Positions 31,341-36,145 of a stretch of 36,145 nt of DNA are shown one piece after another (position 1 is the stretch's first letter; each line of letters begins with the position of its first letter). Source of the stretch: a virus; the IMG/VR virus record IMGVR_UViG_3300037086_000038, positions 1 through 36,145 of that record; one strand, given 5' to 3'. The translations under genes and the position numbers were made by a program. The notes beneath the pieces were generated by a model. That model made no database searches. It was not told the DNA's origin and saw nothing but the letters and a program-made list of their open reading frames with translations.

Positions 31341-32305
31341 CAGGCTGCCGCCTGGAAACTTCTCTTCTGAAAGCAAAGTCCTCGATTCTGGGCACTCTTC
31401 GCCATTTCAAGCCACCTTTGCTGTGCAAGGCCGTTATTCTCAAAAGCGCCTATGTCTGCAAGAAGTTGTGCCGCCTCCTTGAAATCCGGGTTGACCGTGA
31501 GACACTGGCCGGCATACTTCTTCGCCACCTTGAACTCATTCATTTTAGCATGACACATTGAAAGAGTAAAGAGAGCATCCGCAGATCTCATAGGTTGACT
31601 CTTGCCGGACTTCTCATACGTCCGAAGGTAGCGCTCCAGCCAGTAAGCCGCACTAGGGATATTTCCCCAGCAGAACTCTTCCCTGCCCATGAGGTACTGC
31701 AAGCGCATGTCGTCTATGTTTGCCGTTATCTCTTCACGGAGAATCGAGTAGTTTCTCTCCGAATTTGGTCTCTGTTCGTAATGGATTTTCACGTTCGGGG
31801 CATATTCCCCCCACATCGTTTCGTCTGCAAAGCCTTCATGCACCCGCCCCACAAATTTCAGGCCAGGCTGCATCTTCATCACCTTTTCGCGCCAGAAGAA
31901 GTCCCCGTGCTCGTTGTACATCGTCACGAGGATAGCTCCTACTTTCGGATCAACGGTTTCGATGGCCTTTTTGATATTCCATATATGTCCTTTATCAAGC
32001 CGCTCATCGAGGTCAAGGAACATAAACCAGTCGGTTGTAAGGAGGTCGATAGACCTGTTCCTTGCCGCCGAGAAGTCTATACCCGTGGTATCGGGCGGGT
32101 CCGGCCAGTTGAACTCTCCTTCTGACACTACCGCGCCGCACGCGCGAGCCAGCTCTACGGTTTTATCTTTTGACCCGGTATCCACGAGGGACACCTGATC
32201 AGCTCCTCTGCACCGGGAAATGCACTCTTCGACATTCTTTTCTTCGTTTTTTGCTATAAGGGCCAATCCAAGAGTAGGTTTCTTCCTGTGCTGCCCTTCT
32301 GCCAT
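31340..32305 (-). CDS. GT2-family glycosyltransferase with C-terminal helical repeats
   Basis: The product is 321 residues. The N-terminal part shows the GT2 order: LGLALIAKNEE at 12-22, VDTGSKDKT at 41-49, SAARNRS at 79-85 and the DLDE metal-binding box at 98-101. The last 90 residues, with repeated short helices (ADALFTLSMCHAKMNEFKVAKKYAGQ...), look like TPR units. The first enzyme encoded in the sugar cassette, it lies 15 bases after the end of the terminator's U-tract. It would add a hexose to a lipid, glycan or protein acceptor. The enzyme has no membrane segment, so it works in the cytoplasm. Confidence 0.82.
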   Translation of the reverse strand: MAEGQHRKKPTLGLALIAKNEEKNVEECISRCRGADQVSLVDTGSKDKTVELARACGAVVSEGEFNWPDPPDTTGIDFSAARNRSIDLLTTDWFMFLDLDERLDKGHIWNIKKAIETVDPKVGAILVTMYNEHGDFFWREKVMKMQPGLKFVGRVHEGFADETMWGEYAPNVKIHYEQRPNSERNYSILREEITANIDDMRLQYLMGREEFCWGNIPSAAYWLERYLRTYEKSGKSQPMRSADALFTLSMCHAKMNEFKVAKKYAGQCLTVNPDFKEAAQLLADIGAFENNGLAQQRWLEMAKSAQNRGLCFQKRSFQAAA

Positions 32306-32320
32306 AGATCATCCTCCCCT

Positions 32321-32350
32321 AAAAAAAAGGGGGAGGGGTTGCCTCCCCCC
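32321..32350 (-). terminator. Strong intrinsic terminator after the capsid/decoration genes
   Basis: On the minus strand an 8-bp, fully paired G/C-rich stem (32342-32349 with 32329-32336) with a 5-base loop is followed by eight T residues (32328-32321). It lies 6 bases after the stop of the 579-residue decoration protein and before the sugar cassette. It should strongly lower transcription into the downstream genes. Confidence 0.88.
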
Positions 32351-32355
32351 TGATG

Positions 32356-34095
32356 CTACGATCCCTTGATTACCCCAAACGCTACCTTTGCATCCCTGAC
32401 TTCATTGCCCAGGTCTAAAAGGGCATTGTACGATGGATTGACCTGCTGGATGTGGTACGAAAGGGCATTGACGCCCGCCGACGGAATAGGCGTGCTAAAG
32501 CACTCTATCCCGTAGAACTCAGTGGGCAGGGTGACGGCAGTCGCGGTGTTGTTGTGGAAGGTAAGCTGCACGATGCTGGCCGCGCTGACCCTGGCACCCG
32601 TAAGAGCCACGCCACCCGTGAGGGTAGGTTTATTCACCTGGACGACTGTATTGACCGGAAGACCGGGGACAGTCACGGCTATTTCCGACGTGCTGAGTGC
32701 CGTGATTGCCGTGGTGAAGGCCAGATACGGAGAATACTGCTGAGACGGAGCCGCTGGCTGCTGACGCCAAATGGCGGCATTCCAGAACTCTCCGCCCGTG
32801 ATAGTTACCGCAACACCCGGAACCATAAACCCAATGCTCAACAGACTTGCCGCAGCTACCCTGACATTCGATATGGCAGACCCGGTTTGTGCGGAAGGTT
32901 TAGAAACCCCCATTGCAAAATCGTTCGCCAGAATGCTCGCAATAGTGACGGGCAGCTCAAGGCTGGACCCGGTAGTCCCCAACAGGCCCATAATAGGTGT
33001 GTAGGACTGCCAGACGTACTGAAGGACATTGCTCACTGCAGGAAGCTCGTTCATAACGAGGAAACGATACGCCTCGCCTGTCGGAGTGATGCCTGCGGTG
33101 GAGTCATTTATGAAGGTAATGCCGATCTGATAGGGACCGACTACCCTCACGTTACCGATACCAAGGCCCGTAGTTGCACTGGGCTTGTTCACATGGGCGA
33201 TCATGCCCGGGGAGAAGGTATTGCCGCCCACAAACGTGACTGTCGGGGCTATTTTGTAGCCTGACCCGAAGCCCGTCATGACAACGCCCACGACTGCGCC
33301 GTTGGAGACAATGGCAACGCCGGTCGCGCCGGACCCGTAAGGATACTGCCCCGTAGCAGCCGGGGTGTCCAGACCAACGAAAGTACCTGCGACATTACCC
33401 GCACCCGTTGCCACTAGCGGGGAAAACGGAGAACCGCCGATGATGGTACTGGACTGAGGGGTTGCTACTCCACCGAGCGGAGGCCCGCCGCCGAGGATGA
33501 CGGCAGGAGGAAAAGCATAGTTGGAACCGCCCGCAGTCACATTGATCCCAACCACCTGACCAGCCAGGTTGAGTATGGCCGTACCCGCAGCGCCTGTCCC
33601 CTGGATCGTAAATATCTGCTCATTGGACGAAAGAGACGCAACGTAAGCGGGGGAGATGGTCTGCGTAATGACGGGAAGCCCCTGAGCGATGACCGCCGTA
33701 TAAAGCTCCTGTCCGGGAGTAATCGGGGAGGCTGTCGCGTTAGCAAAGTTTACCGCGATCTGGTTAGCAGCAGAGATTCTTACCCCGGCTATGCCCAATC
33801 CTGACGTGCAGGTTGGCTTGTTCACGGCCAGAACGAAATCAGCCGTGGCGCAGAACGCGCCGAGTGTGGGGGTAATGGCTGCATACGCTTCGATGATGGT
33901 GTCTCCGGTGATGCCGCCCGGCGTGAAACTGAAGTACGCCGTGACGAGTTGGCCGCTTCCGAAGCCCTGAACATTGGCCTGCATGGGGACGCTTCTCTGC
34001 GGAACGGCTGGCGTACCGTAAAAACCGATAGGCGAAGACGGCGACTGTCCGATGACTGTGCCGTCAGTGTTTGAATCGTCGAGAACCTTATACAT
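32356..34095 (-). CDS. Head decoration or head-fibre protein with four repeated beta modules
   Basis: The product is 579 residues. A module of roughly 50 residues recurs four times, at about 85-136, 297-346, 391-441 and 482-531. Each contains a V-N/S-K-P box, then a G-x-x-I/L-x-x-V/A-R-V/I segment and a final E-x-Y/W element. Between the first and second module, two strand motifs of the type G-S-N/G-Y-x-x-x-P (190-197 and 277-284) resemble beta-helical fibre elements. The N-terminus (GQSPSSPIGFYGTPAV) is one I know from virion proteins encoded beside coat genes. No enzyme motif. The gene directly follows the coat gene and ends at a terminator, giving it coat-like high expression. Confidence 0.68.
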   Translation of the reverse strand: MYKVLDDSNTDGTVIGQSPSSPIGFYGTPAVPQRSVPMQANVQGFGSGQLVTAYFSFTPGGITGDTIIEAYAAITPTLGAFCATADFVLAVNKPTCTSGLGIAGVRISAANQIAVNFANATASPITPGQELYTAVIAQGLPVITQTISPAYVASLSSNEQIFTIQGTGAAGTAILNLAGQVVGINVTAGGSNYAFPPAVILGGGPPLGGVATPQSSTIIGGSPFSPLVATGAGNVAGTFVGLDTPAATGQYPYGSGATGVAIVSNGAVVGVVMTGFGSGYKIAPTVTFVGGNTFSPGMIAHVNKPSATTGLGIGNVRVVGPYQIGITFINDSTAGITPTGEAYRFLVMNELPAVSNVLQYVWQSYTPIMGLLGTTGSSLELPVTIASILANDFAMGVSKPSAQTGSAISNVRVAAASLLSIGFMVPGVAVTITGGEFWNAAIWRQQPAAPSQQYSPYLAFTTAITALSTSEIAVTVPGLPVNTVVQVNKPTLTGGVALTGARVSAASIVQLTFHNNTATAVTLPTEFYGIECFSTPIPSAGVNALSYHIQQVNPSYNALLDLGNEVRDAKVAFGVIKGS

Positions 34096-34145
34096 GGTTG
34101 ATCTCCTTGTTATGTTTGTCGTAAAACTTCAGTAATTGCAAGTAC

Positions 34146-35402
34146 TTACCCCGTAATTCTGCAGATAAGCTCAGGCCTGGTGCAAGCATATCCGGCCAGC
34201 ACGTCAGCCCTTGCCGGGAACTGAGTGTTCGTGATGTCGTAAGCCCTGACAATGAGGATCGAGATGTTCTGATAGGACTCACGGGCTGCAAAGTCAACGC
34301 CCGAAGGCATCACGAGGTCAGCCGTCGCCATAGTGAAGGCATCGCCGTGGAATGCAAGGTTGACCGGGTAGTATGTCGCGCTCGAACCGGAAAGCAGAGT
34401 GATCGCCCCGCCCGTTGCCGGGGAAGCATTGACCGTGCCGTATGCGGAGCCCGAAACGGCGGGCGTGATCGCCGGGTAGATAGGAATGGTCATGTTCCCG
34501 CCGCCGTCCGCCGTAGCGTTTGAGGTCACAACAAACGTGGCGTTGTAGCCCGTGTTCGGTTTCTGGTTTTCGGGGTTCACATGGTAAATCCCGGCAACCA
34601 TGATAATCTCACCCGCATTCAGGACCGAGCCCGCCGTCCATCCATTTGTGATAAGGTTGGAGCCGACCTGTGAAGCACCATTTACGAGGACAGTTCCGCT
34701 TCGTGTCCCGGTGAGCAGGGTATTGATGTTCTGGTCCATCGCCCAATCAAAGTCAAGCGCATGGATCATGACGCCCTGCATGTACTGTTCGGCAATTTGT
34801 TTACTGGATTCGTAGAGGCCGGACAGACCCTTCACCGTAGCCGCCATGGCCCACTGATTTACGATGATTTCCCTTCTCTTGTCCCTTGGCGCCGACATGC
34901 CGTCGAGAAGTGCGCCGGCATAGAGAGGCCAGTCGGGGCTGCTGTAGTCGAGAAGGATATTTGCCACAACGGTCCATCCTGCCGTTCCGGGAAGCGTTCC
35001 CGCCGTTCCCATCTGCATGAAACCGTTATAGCCGAGCCCGAGGGCATCGATATCCATGGCGGTCGCCATCGCGGGAAGAGCAGGGTCGAGAACCTGTTTC
35101 CTGAAGTTCTGGACGGACAGGGCAAGTTCGTTCTGGGTGAAGTTAAGGCCCACCTGATACTGATACTGCAAGGTGAGCGGCACAGTGTCTTCCTGGAAAG
35201 ACTGAGCCACGAGGGCGGACTGCCTGCTGACGGTAGGTCTCCATGGACGCTTGATGTTGAAGGTTGAGCCTATCTTGGCGCCTTCTTTCTTGAACTCGGC
35301 GTTGTACTGCTTGTCGATAACCTGAATCAACTTCGCATTGTTGTGAAGAACATCGATAGCATTGATTGCTACCTCTGTGCTGGTTAGTGTTTTGTTTGGC
35401 AT
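34146..35402 (-). CDS. Major capsid (coat) protein, P22 gp5-like
   Basis: The product is 418 residues, near the 430 of P22 coat. The opening MPNKTLTSTEVAINAIDVLHNNAKLIQVIDKQ-type helix, then GAKIGSTFNIKRPWRP, is the known start of this coat family (N-arm, then P-domain strand). The LNFTQNELALS segment near 90-100 and the helix ALPAMATAMDIDAL near 107-120 also fit. The last third holds a large Thr/Ala/Gly-rich beta domain, as in the inserted domain of P22-type coats. It follows the scaffold gene by 15 bases. The head would be assembled by this protein on the scaffold. Confidence 0.8.
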   Translation of the reverse strand: MPNKTLTSTEVAINAIDVLHNNAKLIQVIDKQYNAEFKKEGAKIGSTFNIKRPWRPTVSRQSALVAQSFQEDTVPLTLQYQYQVGLNFTQNELALSVQNFRKQVLDPALPAMATAMDIDALGLGYNGFMQMGTAGTLPGTAGWTVVANILLDYSSPDWPLYAGALLDGMSAPRDKRREIIVNQWAMAATVKGLSGLYESSKQIAEQYMQGVMIHALDFDWAMDQNINTLLTGTRSGTVLVNGASQVGSNLITNGWTAGSVLNAGEIIMVAGIYHVNPENQKPNTGYNATFVVTSNATADGGGNMTIPIYPAITPAVSGSAYGTVNASPATGGAITLLSGSSATYYPVNLAFHGDAFTMATADLVMPSGVDFAARESYQNISILIVRAYDITNTQFPARADVLAGYACTRPELICRITG

Positions 35403-35417
35403 ATCGGGTCTCCTTGT

Positions 35418-36145
35418 TTATGCTTTCTGAGCCCTCACCCTCTTGATATATTCATCGGGGTTGGTCTTGGCGAGTTCCGAAAGGTCGCCGGAAACCACCG
35501 TCCCGTTATTTCCACCAACGGGGGTATGGGGAACAGGAGCTTTACTTCTGGGTTTTGCGGTTGTCGGGGTATTTTCAAGCGCCCCGATGATTTTTCCAAG
35601 TTCCAAAAATACGGTAAAGGGGTTCCCTCCGGGCTTTTCAACCCACTGTCCATTCTGTTGCACGAGAGGGGCAAGGTTATAAATGCGCTTCGCTTCGTCC
35701 CTGTTTTCGTGAAGATAACGGATCAGTTGAGGCCCTTCCTCCCGCATCATGATTACGGCACGCATAGCGGTTGACATAGGCAAAGTCGGGTCTTCGGCGA
35801 TTTCCGCGATAGCAGGATCTTCTTCGGCTGCTTTCTTCATGCGATCCTGATGCGCCGTAATGACCTTATTGACTTGCTCGGCTTGGCTCGTCTGGGCGAT
35901 CCTCCCCTGAAGCTCCTGCACCGCCTGGTGTTTGCCCATTTCGATAAGCCATGTATCCTTGGCGTCCTCGTAGGCTTCCCAGTCGGGGAAATCTTCAGGC
36001 TTCGGTTTTGCAGGCGGTCCTGCGGCTGGTGCAGCCACCTGGGGCGGCTGAACGGTCTGTTCTGCAGGAGGCTTGATCGTACCTTCCGAACGGCCCTTCC
36101 AGTATTCCCGCTGTGCGACAAGTTCATTGATGCGGTCTTCGGCGG
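35418..36145 (-). CDS. Scaffolding protein, P22 gp8-like, 5' end outside the window
   Basis: The frame is open to the right edge with no stop (first full codon 36143), so the true start lies beyond it; a GTG at 36038 is internal. The 242 visible residues begin with a charged helix (RINELVAQREYWKGR), then a Pro/Ala-rich linker, a long acidic to mixed helical part, and a C-terminal end with DLSELAKTNPDEYIKRVRAQKA. The charged, mostly helical build, the Lys/Arg-bearing last helix and the place directly before coat fit a P22-type scaffold, whose C-terminal helix-turn-helix binds coat. Function by position and composition. Confidence 0.65.
   Translation of the reverse strand, partial: AEDRINELVAQREYWKGRSEGTIKPPAEQTVQPPQVAAPAAGPPAKPKPEDFPDWEAYEDAKDTWLIEMGKHQAVQELQGRIAQTSQAEQVNKVITAHQDRMKKAAEEDPAIAEIAEDPTLPMSTAMRAVIMMREEGPQLIRYLHENRDEAKRIYNLAPLVQQNGQWVEKPGGNPFTVFLELGKIIGALENTPTTAKPRSKAPVPHTPVGGNNGTVVSGDLSELAKTNPDEYIKRVRAQKA

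Noticed and set aside
32452-33264. 270-codon plus-strand open frame
   Set aside because: It is long but entirely antisense to the repeat-bearing decoration protein; the Arg/Gly-rich sequence looks like the complement of Ala/Pro/Thr-rich codons.
1-36145. CRISPR array, tRNA gene, insertion sequence or attachment site
   Set aside because: No regularly spaced identical repeats of CRISPR type, no cloverleaf pattern noticed by eye, no transposase-like product and no integrase or att-like repeat were found; a tRNA scan would be decisive for tRNA genes.

Overview
This window looks like about 36 kb of a tailed double-stranded DNA phage genome, or a prophage or metagenomic phage contig, built like a P22-type podovirus. 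The gene order, read on the minus strand from the right edge, is scaffold, P22-type coat protein, gp4-type tail adaptor, gp10-type tail hub, three candidate internal/ejection proteins, tail fibre, beta-helix tailspike and lysis genes. A GH24 lysozyme and the P22-type tail suggest a Gram-negative host, but nothing here fixes the host species. Portal, terminase, integrase and repressor genes are not seen; portal and terminase may lie beyond the right edge.

The left arm (1-10280, plus strand) is a tightly packed early-type operon of mostly small genes with 4-base stop/start overlaps. It begins with the end of a zinc-ribbon protein, then a probable recombination pair (candidate single-strand annealing protein and PD-(D/E)XK nuclease). 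Next come several conserved but uncharacterised phage proteins, a large SNF2-type helicase fused to a DNA methyltransferase, an HNH endonuclease, and about ten small proteins, including a duplicated family (6477-6755 and 7238-7534). Two intergenic hairpins of matching design precede the genes at 3303 and 6070.

The two arms converge at 10281-10310 on a hairpin that could terminate transcription from both sides.

The right arm (10310-36145, minus strand) is the late region. From its upstream end it holds: (i) scaffold, coat and a four-repeat head decoration or fibre protein, closed by a strong intrinsic terminator at 32321-32350; (ii) a sugar cassette of GT2 glycosyltransferase, SAM methyltransferase, GDP-mannose 4,6-dehydratase and a 1069-residue protein joining a GT10-type fucosyltransferase, an FkbM methyltransferase and two further glycosyltransferase domains; (iii) two tiny basic proteins and the gp4- and gp10-type tail genes; (iv) a GNAT acetyltransferase and three internal/ejection-type proteins; (v) a PurD-like ATP-grasp ligase; (vi) tail fibre, a tailspike with an apparent signal peptide, and a beta-helix C-terminal fragment; (vii) membrane protein, lysozyme and small late genes.

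The most unusual content is the sugar cassette placed inside the virion operon, which suggests the virion or another phage product is decorated with a deoxyhexose-containing glycan, together with the unexplained ATP-grasp enzyme between the ejection and fibre genes. All functional statements come from reading motifs by eye; no database search was run.
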